DNA of 64,000 nt from Halobacteriales archaeon QS_6_64_34 (GCA_003020925.1 PXRT01000017.1:14477-78476), one strand, 5' to 3'; positions 1-8,361 are shown, counted from the stretch's first letter. Program-made: numbers and translations. The notes: a model not told the origin generated them from the letters alone.

Positions 1-195
1 TGCAACGAACGGAGTGAGTGAAGCGCGCAGCGAGTCGCAGTAGTCGAGCGGTCGGGGGCTTTCTGGCTGGTGACAGTCTGAATCGCCTAACTAAACACCC
101 TGAACTTGACTGCTGGTATACATTACCTGTCGTGGGGGACTCGGACTCGCGGACGGTTCGATGCGTTTTTGCCCCGCGATGGACTGGACTAACGT
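1..195. other. Leader region before rps6e
   Basis: No convincing gene is seen here. The stretch is more AT-rich than its surroundings between about 80 and 130. A T-rich element (gcgttttt, about 163-170) lies about 27 nt before the rps6e ATG, which fits a haloarchaeal core promoter with a leaderless transcript. A 61-codon reading frame from 18 has no haloarchaeal composition and runs into rps6e in another frame. Confidence 0.5.
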
Positions 196-579
196 ATGGC
201 TGAATTCACGGTCGCCGTCTCCGACCCGGAGAGCGGCCACACGTATCAGGTCGAGGTCGACGGACAGGACGCCAACCGCTTTATCGGGCTCGAACTCGGC
301 GACGAGGTCGACGGCGGCGCCGTCGGACTCGACGGCTACACGCTCGAACTGACCGGCGGCTCCGACACGGCCGGCCGACCGATGCGCTCGGACGTCCGGG
401 GCGTCGGAACGAAGTCTATCATGTCCGACGGCGGCGTCGGCTTCGAGCCGACCACCGACGGCGAGCGCAAACGCATCACCATCCGCGGCCGCGAGGTCAG
501 CGACGACACCCGACAGATTAACGCCAAAATCGTCGGCCGTGGCAGCGAGGACGTCGACGAGCTGCTCGGCGCCGACTGA
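196..579 (+). CDS. rps6e: 30S ribosomal protein S6e
   Basis: Structural protein of the small ribosomal subunit, found in archaea and eukaryotes. The 127-residue product has the usual length of archaeal S6e and its family features: an opening beta-strand ([14 protein letters not shown]), a central glycine-rich segment ([13 protein letters not shown]) and a basic [10 protein letters not shown] segment near residue 90. The ATG lies about 27 nt after a T-rich promoter element, so translation is probably leaderless. The DUF7112-type gene follows after 18 nt and is likely cotranscribed. Confidence 0.93.
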   Translation: MAEFTVAVSDPESGHTYQVEVDGQDANRFIGLELGDEVDGGAVGLDGYTLELTGGSDTAGRPMRSDVRGVGTKSIMSDGGVGFEPTTDGERKRITIRGREVSDDTRQINAKIVGRGSEDVDELLGAD

Positions 580-597
580 CACCCCGTTCCAGCTCCG

Positions 598-1026
598 ATG
601 AGCGAGCGCGTTCCCAGTGACCACGACGCCGTCGACACGCACCGCGTTCCGGTCGAGGCTATCGGCCGCACTGGCCGTCCGCGCGTCGTCCTCCCCGACG
701 AGATAGACCTACAGGACGGCGATATCGTCACGCTCGCACTGGACGGCGACGGGTACGAGGCCCGCGTCGAGACCAGTCTCGACGGCGACCGCACTGTCAC
801 ACACGTCGCCGACAACCGCCGGCTGGCCCGCGAGCGCGACGGCGAGAACCGCCTCACCGAGTGGGTCGCCGGGGCGGACGTCGCTGTTGGCGGCTCGGCC
901 CATCTGGACGTGGTCACCGAGGGCCACCAGTACGGCCTGCGCACGCCTGGGAAACGGGTCGTCTACACCGCGACTGACGCCCCCGATTCCTCGCTGTCGG
1001 ACATCGCGAGCGACCTGGACGGGTGA
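598..1026 (+). CDS. Haloarchaeal conserved protein, DUF7112-like
   Basis: A 142-residue acidic soluble protein with no membrane segment or signal. It resembles the haloarchaeal family I know as DUF7112, which has no assigned function. Residues about 14-60 (VDTHRVPVEAIGRTGRPRVV, LPDEIDLQDGDIV) look like a small beta-barrel or AbrB/PRC-like fold, but this is inference. It starts 18 nt after rps6e in the same direction, so it is probably in that transcript. The name is from memory of the family, not from a search. Confidence 0.7.
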   Translation: MSERVPSDHDAVDTHRVPVEAIGRTGRPRVVLPDEIDLQDGDIVTLALDGDGYEARVETSLDGDRTVTHVADNRRLARERDGENRLTEWVAGADVAVGGSAHLDVVTEGHQYGLRTPGKRVVYTATDAPDSSLSDIASDLDG

Positions 1027-1102
1027 GACCGTCCGACGCCGGTTTTCCGAGATGATACTCGCGCGAAACGCTCAATATCCGGGCCCCTGTACCAACGGTA
1101 CC

Positions 1103-1981
1103 GTGTCGGAATCCGTCATCGCGGACTTCGTCGGCCAGTTCAACTCCGAGGTGGCCAGCCGGAGCGACCCCATCAAGGGGCGCGTGGTCCTCTCACAGAA
1201 GCGGCTGGTCCTGGCCGCGAGCGAGGACGACAAGCTGACGATTCCGCTCGACTCGATTTTCGACATCGCCATCGGTCAGGTACCGCCGGACCTGGGCGAT
1301 TTCTTCAAGTCGACGGTGACCATCGCCTTCGAGAAAAACGGCAGGCGCCCCGTCGCCGCCGTCGAGGCCGACGACGAGAAGATAGAGAAGTTCGGCACCG
1401 TCCTGTTCAAGGCCATCATCAACGGGACCGAGACGACGGTCAAAGAGCGGGCCCGCGTCGGTGGCCGCGTCACCGACGAGGCGTTCAAGCGCGCGAACCT
1501 CTTTCTCAGGCCGGGCTCCGTCGAGTTCCGCCGTAACGACGGCAGCTTCGTCATCGGACTCCAGACCGTCTCGGACTTCGAGCGCACCGCCCGCGAAATA
1601 GAGGGGGCCGACCGGCCCGTACTGGTCGTCCGGCACATGATGGACGGCACCGCCGTCACGACCGAGGCCGCCCTCGCCTCCAGCCGGAAGATGTCCATCC
1701 TCGGGCGCTATCTCCGTCGGGAGTACTCCGAGCTCATGGAGCAGCTCAAGAAAATCGAACTCACCAAGGGCAAAAAGGAGGTGCTCGTCGCCATCTACTC
1801 CACCGGCGACATAGAGGGGATGCCACTGGCCTCTATCCTCGGGAAGGACTCCTCGGAGGTGTCGATGCTCTTACAGGACCTCGAGGAGGACGGGCTCATC
1901 CAGGACGGCGACGACGGCCCGACGCTCACGCCCACGGGTCAGGTCGTCGCGAGCCGGCACCTGGAGGACGTTAATGCCTAG
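1103..1981 (+). CDS. cheF1: Chemotaxis protein CheF1
   Basis: CheF is the archaeal adaptor that binds phosphorylated CheY and couples it to the archaellum motor. The 292-residue product matches the family: an N-terminal beta-rich domain with SQKRLVLAASEDDKLTIPL, a central region, and a C-terminal winged-helix-like part (LVAIYSTGDIEGMPLASILG). I choose the GTG at 1103 because an AT element (caatat, 1072-1077) lies about 27 nt upstream and the protein then begins VSESVIADFVGQF, aligning with its paralogue at 6269-7135. An ATG at 1052 is possible. The paralogue is separated from it by the thiamine-salvage island. Confidence 0.88.
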   Translation: MSESVIADFVGQFNSEVASRSDPIKGRVVLSQKRLVLAASEDDKLTIPLDSIFDIAIGQVPPDLGDFFKSTVTIAFEKNGRRPVAAVEADDEKIEKFGTVLFKAIINGTETTVKERARVGGRVTDEAFKRANLFLRPGSVEFRRNDGSFVIGLQTVSDFERTAREIEGADRPVLVVRHMMDGTAVTTEAALASSRKMSILGRYLRREYSELMEQLKKIELTKGKKEVLVAIYSTGDIEGMPLASILGKDSSEVSMLLQDLEEDGLIQDGDDGPTLTPTGQVVASRHLEDVNA

Positions 1982-1998
1982 CCACTTTTTGCACCGTC

Positions 1999-2202
1999 GC
2001 GAGCGTCGCTTGCGACGCTCGCTCGGGCAGAAACTCGGGGAAAAATCGCTGCGTGCTCCCGTCGCGCGCCAAAGGCGCGCGGTAGTCCGCGCGCTGCGGT
2101 AGAACCGGCGGCGAAGCCGCCGGATGCTCGCTTTCCCAGCCCTGCCCTTCCCCGTCTTCGTGAGCGGAGCGAACGAATGGCTCGACAGAGCTTGCTCTGT
2201 CG
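1999..2202. repeat. Cluster of four perfect short hairpins between convergent genes
   Basis: The 263-nt gap between cheF1 and the convergent regulator gene carries four separate perfect inverted repeats with tiny loops: 1999-2009/2012-2022 (11-bp stem, TT loop), 2063-2070/2074-2081 (8 bp, AAA loop), 2105-2112/2116-2123 (8 bp, GAA loop) and 2183-2191/2194-2202 (9 bp, TT loop). Imperfect stems lie between them (for example 2087-2090/2096-2099). Four different stems in 200 nt look like a bidirectional termination zone or remains of mobile palindromic elements. No reading frame here looks coding. Confidence 0.75.
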
Positions 2203-2244
2203 GCGTCTGCGCGGCACGGAGGCCGCGCTTGGCCCATCGTCCCG

Positions 2245-3171
2245 CTACTGCTCGGCCGCGTCGGCAACCAGTTCGGCCGCCAGCCGGGCGGCGTCGGCGC
2301 CCGTCTCGCCCAGGACGTACGTGATGGGTTCGATACCGAACGCGCCCCGGTGATACAGCACGTCGGGGACCGACTCTCGCGCCTCAAATTGGTCGGTGAG
2401 TCGCTGGCTGCGGTTCTCGTAGCCCGCCTCGAACTCCAGCCGGTCGAGCCCCCGCGCTTTGGCCACTGCCAGCAGTGCGTCGTCGGTCGCGAGGTTGACC
2501 GCACCCCGTCGCTCGGCGTCGACGGCCATCGCGGCCAGAATCGTCGTCGCGACGTGTTCGCTGGCCCCGAACTCGGGGTTTGCGGGCACCTCGACGCGGC
2601 CGCCCATCTCGTAGATGCGGCCCGGAACCGCGGCGACGTCGGCGACGCCCGTCGCCTCGGGCAGGGCGGTGCCGACGTTGGTGCCGACGTTGGGGACGGC
2701 GGCGGCGACGTCGGGACTCGTCGCCAGCACGCGGGCGGCCTCGCGCACGTCGTCGAGCACCGCGCGCTCGGTCCGGAGTTCGGGGTTCGCGCCCCGGACA
2801 CAGAGGTCACAGCCCACCCCTTCGAGGCCGGGCATGGCCGCTTCGTGGAGTTCACAGATGGGGCCCCTGTCTTCGAAGGCCCGGACGAGTTCCAGTATCT
2901 CCGCCAGCGCGTCGTAGCCGTCCATCTCCCCGTCGGCAAGCCCCGCCGCGACCGATTCGACCGTCTCGACGGTTCGGGGATGCTCGGCGATGCGCGGCGC
3001 CAGTTCCGGCTCGCCGCTGACGTACGTGGAGACGGCCGCCTGGGTCACGCCCAGATTTGCCGCTATCTCTTCCTGGGTCAGCCCGTAGTCGGCGAGCGTC
3101 CGCGCCAGCAACACCCGCAGCGTCGGCAACACGTCTTCGACCACGATTTCGCTTGGGAGCCGGAGCGACAT
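2245..3171 (-). CDS. HTH-ThiN thiamine-responsive regulator (ThiR-like)
   Basis: A 308-residue fusion of an N-terminal helix-turn-helix (residues about 13-55, LTQEEIAANLGVTQAAVSTY) to a ThiN-like thiamine-phosphate synthase domain (about 115-308). In archaea this arrangement is known as a transcription factor of thiamine genes (ThiR) whose ThiN domain senses a thiamine phosphate. A cysteine pair (CDLC, near 100) lies between the domains. I choose the ATG at 3171, not 3213, because a reverse TATA (3196-3202) then sits about 27 nt upstream. It is transcribed divergently from tenA, so control of the island is expected. Whether the ThiN domain keeps catalysis cannot be judged. Confidence 0.85.
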   Translation of the reverse strand: MSLRLPSEIVVEDVLPTLRVLLARTLADYGLTQEEIAANLGVTQAAVSTYVSGEPELAPRIAEHPRTVETVESVAAGLADGEMDGYDALAEILELVRAFEDRGPICELHEAAMPGLEGVGCDLCVRGANPELRTERAVLDDVREAARVLATSPDVAAAVPNVGTNVGTALPEATGVADVAAVPGRIYEMGGRVEVPANPEFGASEHVATTILAAMAVDAERRGAVNLATDDALLAVAKARGLDRLEFEAGYENRSQRLTDQFEARESVPDVLYHRGAFGIEPITYVLGETGADAARLAAELVADAAEQ

Positions 3172-3278
3172 GCACGGCCGTTGGGCCAGGGGTGGCTTAT
3201 ACTGTCGGCTCACCGACCGCGATATATAATTAGATTATACCACTAGCTTATATTACGCTGGGCCACGCACGCTCGCCC
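3172..3278. promoter_or_regulatory. Divergent thiamine-island promoters with palindromic operator candidate
   Basis: Two TATA-like elements face outwards: 3196-3202 for the regulator and 3247-3254 for tenA, each about 27 nt from its ATG, so both transcripts are probably leaderless. A GCTTATA heptamer occurs at both (3195-3201 and 3246-3252). Between them is a perfect palindrome, TATAAT-TAG-ATTATA (3225-3239). The position is ideal for a shared operator of the adjacent HTH-ThiN protein. No TPP riboswitch is possible here because no leader RNA remains. Confidence 0.65.
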
Positions 3279-3944
3279 ATGCACTTCACCGACGAACTGG
3301 CCGAGGTGGGCGACCCCATCTGGGACGCCATCGTCGCCCATCCGATGGTCGAACAGCTCGGGAAGGGGACTCTGGACGAGGCACCCTTCCGCTACTGGGT
3401 CCGCCAGGACTACGTCTATCTCGTCGAGTACGCCCGCGTGTTCGCACTGGGTGCGGCCAACGCCCCCGACATAGACCGGATGGGCACGTTCGCCGAGTTG
3501 CTGGATTCGACTCTCAACACCGAGATGGACCTCCATCGGGCCTACGCCGCCGACTTCGGAATCAGCGACGCCGACCTGGAAGCCACAGACCCTTCGCCGA
3601 CCACGCAGGCGTACACGGACTTTCTCGTCCGCGTGGCGGCGACGGGCACCTTCGGCGACCTCGTCGCCGCCCTGCTGCCCTGTATGTGGGGGTTCAACGA
3701 GACGGCAAAGCGCCTCGATGCCCGGGGTCGCCCGGACCACGAGGGCTACAGTGAGTGGATAGCGATGTACGCAGGCGAGGAGTTCACCGAACTCACCGAG
3801 TGGTGCAAGGGCCTCATGGACGACGTGGCCGCCGAGGCCACCGAGGCCGAACGCGAACGCTATCGGGACATCTTCCGGACCTCCGCCCGGTACGAGTACC
3901 GCTTCTGGGACGCCGCCTGGCGCGAGGAGGGGTGGGAGGTATGA
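3279..3944 (+). CDS. tenA: TenA family aminopyrimidine aminohydrolase (Cys type)
   Basis: Thiaminase II family enzyme that hydrolyses aminopyrimidine breakdown products of thiamine to HMP for salvage. The 221-residue all-helical protein keeps the catalytic set at almost the same numbering as Bacillus subtilis TenA: Asp44, Tyr47 (VRQDYVYLVEY), Cys135 (LLPCMWGF) and Glu206 (ARYEYRFW). The ATG follows a TATA-like element by about 27 nt. The next tenA begins at an ATGA overlap, so the two are translationally linked. Cytosolic. Confidence 0.92.
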   Translation: MHFTDELAEVGDPIWDAIVAHPMVEQLGKGTLDEAPFRYWVRQDYVYLVEYARVFALGAANAPDIDRMGTFAELLDSTLNTEMDLHRAYAADFGISDADLEATDPSPTTQAYTDFLVRVAATGTFGDLVAALLPCMWGFNETAKRLDARGRPDHEGYSEWIAMYAGEEFTELTEWCKGLMDDVAAEATEAERERYRDIFRTSARYEYRFWDAAWREEGWEV

Positions 3945-4708
3945 CCGGCGGCAGCGACGACCCGGCGGCCGTGCCGGCCACCTACGCCGACTGGGCCGCC
4001 GACCGGAGCGAGCCCCGCTTTACCGACTGGCTCCGCGCACGGACCGGCGACACCTGGGACGAAGCCACCCGCCACCGGTTCGCCCGCGAACTCCACGACG
4101 ACACCCTCGACGACGTGGTCTTCCGTCGGTATCTCCTGCAGGACTACGCCTTCGTCGAGACGCTCGTCGGCGTCCTCGGCCACGCCGTCGGCGACGCGCC
4201 GACGATGGACGCGAAGTCCCGACTGGTCGACTTTCTGGGGACAGTCACGGGCGACGAGAACGACTTCTTCCAACACTCCTTTGTGGCCCTGGACATCCCC
4301 GAATCCCGCTACGAGGAGCCGACGCTGGCGGCGCCGACGGCGGCCTTTCGGGACCTCCTCCTGCGGGCGGCCCGTGAGGGCGGTTACGCCGAGACGCTGG
4401 CCGTGCTGGTCCCCGCCGAGTGGGTGTATCTCTCGTGGGCGACCGCCGACGACCTCGCTCGCGAGACCGGTCCCGACCGCTTCTACCTGCAGGAGTGGAT
4501 AGAGTTACACGCCGTCCCCGAGTTCGAGTCTTTCGTCGGCTGGCTCCGGACGGAACTGGACCGCGAGGGCGCCACGGCGAGCGAGCGCCGGCAGGCCCGG
4601 CTGGCCGAGCTGTTCTGTCGCACCGTTGCCCTCGAAGCGGCGTTCTTCGATGCTGCCTACGAAGGTAAAAACTCTCGGGCGCCGCTCGAAGCCGGGGGTG
4701 ACCACTGA
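3941..4708 (+). CDS. TenA family protein lacking the active-site Cys (TenA_E type)
   Basis: A second TenA-fold protein of 255 residues with an N-terminal extension of about 25. The catalytic region is LVPAEWVYLSW: where its neighbour has Cys135 there is Ala159 followed by Glu160, as in the TenA_E subfamily, in which Glu replaces the nucleophilic Cys. TenA_E proteins in other organisms act on amino-HMP or formylamino-HMP rather than on thiamine itself. It overlaps the upstream tenA by 4 nt and the transporter downstream by TGATG, so the three genes form one tight operon. Substrate is inferred. Confidence 0.85.
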   Translation: MTGGSDDPAAVPATYADWAADRSEPRFTDWLRARTGDTWDEATRHRFARELHDDTLDDVVFRRYLLQDYAFVETLVGVLGHAVGDAPTMDAKSRLVDFLGTVTGDENDFFQHSFVALDIPESRYEEPTLAAPTAAFRDLLLRAAREGGYAETLAVLVPAEWVYLSWATADDLARETGPDRFYLQEWIELHAVPEFESFVGWLRTELDREGATASERRQARLAELFCRTVALEAAFFDAAYEGKNSRAPLEAGGDH

Positions 4709-6234
4709 TGGTCGGGACCACGCTCGCACTCGGGCTGACCGTGGTTGCGCTCGTGGCCTTTGCCGCCCTTGGCATCTGGTACACAGGACGGGGGGACCGG
4801 TCGACGGACGACTTCCTCACTGCCCGCGACTCGATGGGGCCCGGTCGGACGACGGCGACGCTGGTCGCCTCCTCGATGGGCGTCTGGATACTGCTCTCGG
4901 CGCCCGAAGCCGGCGCCGGCTTCGGTGTCGCGGCTGTCGTCGGCTACGGCGTCGGGACCGCCGTGCCGATGCTGGTCTACTCGAAAGTCGGCCCCCGCGT
5001 GCGTGAGTTGCTTCCGGCGGGGCACTCGTTGACGGAGTACGCTCACGCCCGCTACGGCTCGGCGATGTACGGCTTTGTCGTCCTCGTCTCCGCCCTCTAC
5101 ATGTTCGTCTTCGTCGCCGCCGAACTCACCGGTATCGCAGCCGCCCTCTCGCTTGTCGCCGGGGTCCCCCAGTGGCAGACCGCCGTCCTCGTCGGCGGCT
5201 TCGTCCTCCTCTATACGGGCTACGGGGGCCTCCGGGCGACCATCGTCACCGACACCGTCCAGGCCGTACTGGTCGTCCCGCTCCTGGCGCTCGTCGCCGG
5301 TGGCGTCGTCCTCGCAGTGGGCGGCCCGAGCGCGGCGGTCTCGGGCGTCGCCTCGACCAGCCCGGCGCTGCTCGACCCCACCAACGCCGCCGGCCTCCAG
5401 TTCGGCCTCGCGCTCGCGTTCGCTATCTTCGGCGCCGAGATGATAAACCAGACCTGGTGGCAGCGCATCTACGCCGGCCGTGACAGCGAGACGGTCGCCG
5501 GCGGCTTCCGCAACGCCACCGTCCTCAACGGCGCCATCGTGGTCGTCGCCGCCCTGCTTGGAACGGTCGCCGTTGGCCAGGGTGGCGTCGTCACTGACGT
5601 GACCAGTTCGGCCTACAACGCCGACGTGGCCTTCTTCGTGCTCGTCGAGAGCGCCTTCGGCGAGGCTGTTCTGCTCGCCGTGGTCCTGCTCGCACTCTTG
5701 CTCGTCGTCAGCTCCGTCGACTCGCTGTTCTCCGCGCTCGCGAGTCTGGTCACGGCGGACCTCCCGCGACTGCTTGATGACCCGGACGACCGCACCCTGC
5801 GGCTGGGCGCCCGCCTGCTGACGCTGGTGGTCGCCGTCGCCGCTATTTACGTTAGCCTCCGGGCCCGCAGCGTCCTCCGGCTCTTTTTCTTCGCGGACCT
5901 GCTCGGCGCCGCCGTCGCCGTCCCGCTCGTCTACGGGCTCTATTCGCGCCGTCTCACCGGCCGGGGGGCGCTCGCAAGCAGCGTCGCCGGCCTCGCCGTT
6001 GGCCTGGCCTTCTTCCCCGACTTCCGCGGCGTCATCACGGCCGTCCCGGTGGTCGGGGACCTGCTGCCCGCCGCCGACCCGCTCTACCTGACCGCCTTCG
6101 GTGGGGCCGTCGTCGTCTCGACGGCCGCGACGCTCGTCGCTGCGCGGGGGTCCTCGGCCACGTTCGACCTCGACCGACTCGCCGACGCCGGGACCGCCGC
6201 GATGACCGACGGTGGCGAGGACGCGAGCGAGTGA
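4708..6234 (+). CDS. Sodium:solute symporter family transporter, probably for a thiamine precursor
   Basis: A 508-residue polytopic membrane protein of the SSS family, with about 13 hydrophobic segments and an N-terminal helix followed by the typical GRGDRSTDDFLTARDSMGP segment. It overlaps the TenA_E stop codon (TGATG). SSS proteins next to thiamine salvage genes in other prokaryotes have been proposed to import HMP or related pyrimidines (ThiV). The operon position and the neighbouring HTH-ThiN regulator support the same role here, but substrate cannot be read from the sequence. The start is fixed by the overlap. Confidence 0.82.
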   Translation: MVGTTLALGLTVVALVAFAALGIWYTGRGDRSTDDFLTARDSMGPGRTTATLVASSMGVWILLSAPEAGAGFGVAAVVGYGVGTAVPMLVYSKVGPRVRELLPAGHSLTEYAHARYGSAMYGFVVLVSALYMFVFVAAELTGIAAALSLVAGVPQWQTAVLVGGFVLLYTGYGGLRATIVTDTVQAVLVVPLLALVAGGVVLAVGGPSAAVSGVASTSPALLDPTNAAGLQFGLALAFAIFGAEMINQTWWQRIYAGRDSETVAGGFRNATVLNGAIVVVAALLGTVAVGQGGVVTDVTSSAYNADVAFFVLVESAFGEAVLLAVVLLALLLVVSSVDSLFSALASLVTADLPRLLDDPDDRTLRLGARLLTLVVAVAAIYVSLRARSVLRLFFFADLLGAAVAVPLVYGLYSRRLTGRGALASSVAGLAVGLAFFPDFRGVITAVPVVGDLLPAADPLYLTAFGGAVVVSTAATLVAARGSSATFDLDRLADAGTAAMTDGGEDASE

Positions 6235-6268
6235 GCACGCCGCTTCGGTACTGCCAACGAAACCCAGT

Positions 6269-7135
6269 TCACTGGTCTGCGATGGCGTCGCCGGCGATAG
6301 ACCGCCCGCGCGCCTCCAGTTGTACCTCACGGCGGGTCCGTACCGGCTCCAGGATATCGGCCTCCATCAGCCGGTCGTAGACCGCTTCGACCTCGTCGAT
6401 ATCCATGTCGACGAAGTCGGGAATCTTGAACGGCGAGATGCCGGAGTACAGCGCCATCAACACCTGTGTCTCCTCGGGCGAGAGGTCGACATTGGCGGCG
6501 TTGCGCTGTTCGCCCTGTCTGACGAGCCCGTCGATGAGCGAGACGTGCCGTGGCGACCCGGAGATGTGGGTCTCGACCGAGGTGCCGTCGATGGTGTGTT
6601 CGACCTCGAGCAGCGGCCGCTCTTTCCCGCGAATCTCTTTTTGTTTCTGCACGACGGTCCCCACGTCGTCGATGTCGAGTTCGACGAAGGTGCCACTGGA
6701 GATGGCGATGTTGACGGTGTCCTCCTGTTCCTCGTCTATCTTGAAGCGGGCCTTCTCCCAGGTGGCCCCGGTGACGACGCCGCCTTTCAGCGCCGGGTGT
6801 TTCACCAGGACGACTATCTGGTCCAGCAGCGTCTTGTACAGCTCCTCCTCGAACGTCTCGCTGTCCTGTGGGGAGACGAGCCACGCGTCCCGGCCGGCCT
6901 GGAGCTTGACATACCCCTCGACTTGGGCGAGGGGCTGGTTCATCTGGCTGACAGTGACGCTGGTGAGTTTCGACAGCGGGATAGTGCGCTTGCCATCGTC
7001 GGTCGCAAGCACCAGCCGCTTGTTCGACAGCAGGATACGGCCGGGTAGCCACTCGATGTCGTTTTGCTTGCGCCCGTCTTTGACCACCTGGACGAACTTC
7101 CCCTTGGTGTCGACCAGTGCGTGTTCTCCGCTCAT
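6269..7135 (-). CDS. cheF2: Chemotaxis protein CheF2
   Basis: Second CheF paralogue (288 residues), related along its length to the product of 1103-1981: LLSNKRLVLATDDGKRTIPLSK aligns with SQKRLVLAASEDDKLTIPL, and the C-terminal LMALYSGISPFKIPDFV matches the winged-helix part. CheF links the Che pathway to the archaellum. It is the last gene of the minus-strand che operon and overlaps the HEAT-repeat gene by 4 nt. In Halobacterium the two DUF439 (CheF) genes and a HEAT gene lie together. Here one copy has been split off by about 4.3 kb. Confidence 0.9.
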   Translation of the reverse strand: MSGEHALVDTKGKFVQVVKDGRKQNDIEWLPGRILLSNKRLVLATDDGKRTIPLSKLTSVTVSQMNQPLAQVEGYVKLQAGRDAWLVSPQDSETFEEELYKTLLDQIVVLVKHPALKGGVVTGATWEKARFKIDEEQEDTVNIAISSGTFVELDIDDVGTVVQKQKEIRGKERPLLEVEHTIDGTSVETHISGSPRHVSLIDGLVRQGEQRNAANVDLSPEETQVLMALYSGISPFKIPDFVDMDIDEVEAVYDRLMEADILEPVRTRREVQLEARGRSIAGDAIADQ

Positions 7136-8361
7136 ATCCGCCCTCCGAGCTTCGAGATGGCGGAGAAGGCCTTCTTCCGGACGATATCGTGTTCGGTCTC
7201 GTCGATGAGCCTATCGAGTGTCTTCCGGGAGCGCTCGCCGCCGACCTTCCCGAGCGTGAAGATGGCCTGCCCTTTCACCTGCGGGTCCACGTCGTCTTCG
7301 ACGAGTTTCAGCAGCCGTCGCTCGACCATGTTGTCCTCGCCGCCGAGTTCTGCGAGGCTGGTGGCGGCGAACTGCCGGAGCATCTGGTCGTCGTCTTCTA
7401 GGGCCACGACCAGCGAGTCGAGGACGCGGCCGCGCCCGTCCTCCCCGGCGACTCGCCCGAGTAGCCAGGCGGTGTTGCGCCGTTGGGCGGCCTGCGTGCT
7501 CTCCTCTAAGATTTCGACCAGCGGGACGACGATGCTCTGGTCGTCCTCGCTCGAGAGTTTCTCGACTACGGTCTCCCGGATGTCGTGGCTCCGGTCGGTC
7601 GGGACGTTCGACAGCAACTCGATGAGCGAGTAGACGGCGGTCCGTCTGACGGCGGCCGATTCGTCCGAGAGCGCCTCGACGAGATAGTCGACCGGGTTGT
7701 CGTTCTCGAAGTTACCGAACGCGCCGACTGCGATGCGACGGACCCGCTCGTTGTCGTCCTCGTACATCGGCAACAGGGTCTGGAGCGCCTGCCGGTTCCC
7801 GATGTTACCCAGCGCCTCGGCGGCCTCCCGGCGCACCGCTACTTTCGGGTCCGTCAACAGGGACTCCAGCGGGTCCGTCGCCCGCGAATCCCCGATTTTC
7901 CCCGCCGAGCGAGCGGCCCGCGCCCGCACTCTGGGGTCCGGGTCCTCGAAGCGCTCGGTGAGCTTCGGGACGCTGTCGGCCTGGTCCAGCCGCCCCAGCC
8001 CGTTAGCGGCGGCCATCCGTAACTCGGGGACCTCCGAGTCCAGGGCTTGCATGAACGCCTTGGCCGTCACCCAGTCGGCCGCGTCCGACTCGAGGTCGAC
8101 GCCGGCCATGCTCCCGATGAGCTGTTCGATGGCGCCGTCGCCGAGTTCGTCCAGCGAGTCGATGGCCGCTGCGGTTACGGCGTCGCTGTTGCTCTTGGCT
8201 GCCCCGACGAGCGCGTTGACCACGTCCCGGCGGTCGTCGTGGTCCGGGAAGTTGCCCAAGAGTTCGGCCGCCCTGAGTTTGACCCGCTCTTTCTCGCTTT
8301 CGCGAAGCACGCGGATGAGCTCCTGGACGTCGCCGTCGCGTTCGAGTTGGTAGAGGCTCAT
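7132..8361 (-). CDS. HEAT-repeat (PBS lyase-type) Che accessory protein
   Basis: A 409-residue protein built almost entirely of about 12 HEAT/PBS-lyase repeats of some 30 residues (for example DPRVRARAARSAGKIGDS, DPKVAVRREAAEALGNIGNR, DESAAVRRTAVYSLIELL). Such scaffolds mediate protein contacts. The Halobacterium orthologue was found to interact with the CheF/CheY network, so a bridging role in motor switching is likely. The ATG at 8361 overlaps the cheR stop (ATGA); an upstream in-frame start at 8415 would overlap cheR by far more. It also overlaps cheF2 by 4 nt. Confidence 0.88.
   Translation of the reverse strand: MSLYQLERDGDVQELIRVLRESEKERVKLRAAELLGNFPDHDDRRDVVNALVGAAKSNSDAVTAAAIDSLDELGDGAIEQLIGSMAGVDLESDAADWVTAKAFMQALDSEVPELRMAAANGLGRLDQADSVPKLTERFEDPDPRVRARAARSAGKIGDSRATDPLESLLTDPKVAVRREAAEALGNIGNRQALQTLLPMYEDDNERVRRIAVGAFGNFENDNPVDYLVEALSDESAAVRRTAVYSLIELLSNVPTDRSHDIRETVVEKLSSEDDQSIVVPLVEILEESTQAAQRRNTAWLLGRVAGEDGRGRVLDSLVVALEDDDQMLRQFAATSLAELGGEDNMVERRLLKLVEDDVDPQVKGQAIFTLGKVGGERSRKTLDRLIDETEHDIVRKKAFSAISKLGGRI

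Noticed and set aside
887..1102. Long N-terminal extension of CheF1
   Set aside because: It overlaps the DUF7112-type gene and has no resemblance to the CheF paralogue; a promoter-like element supports GTG 1103.
3172..3278. TPP riboswitch upstream of tenA
   Set aside because: TATA spacing indicates leaderless transcripts, leaving no RNA leader, and no THI-box sequence is visible.
4657..6330. 557-codon open frame on the minus strand across the symporter gene
   Set aside because: Antisense shadow of a G+C-rich gene: the product is Gly/Asp/Arg-rich without domains, while the plus strand encodes a clear SSS transporter.
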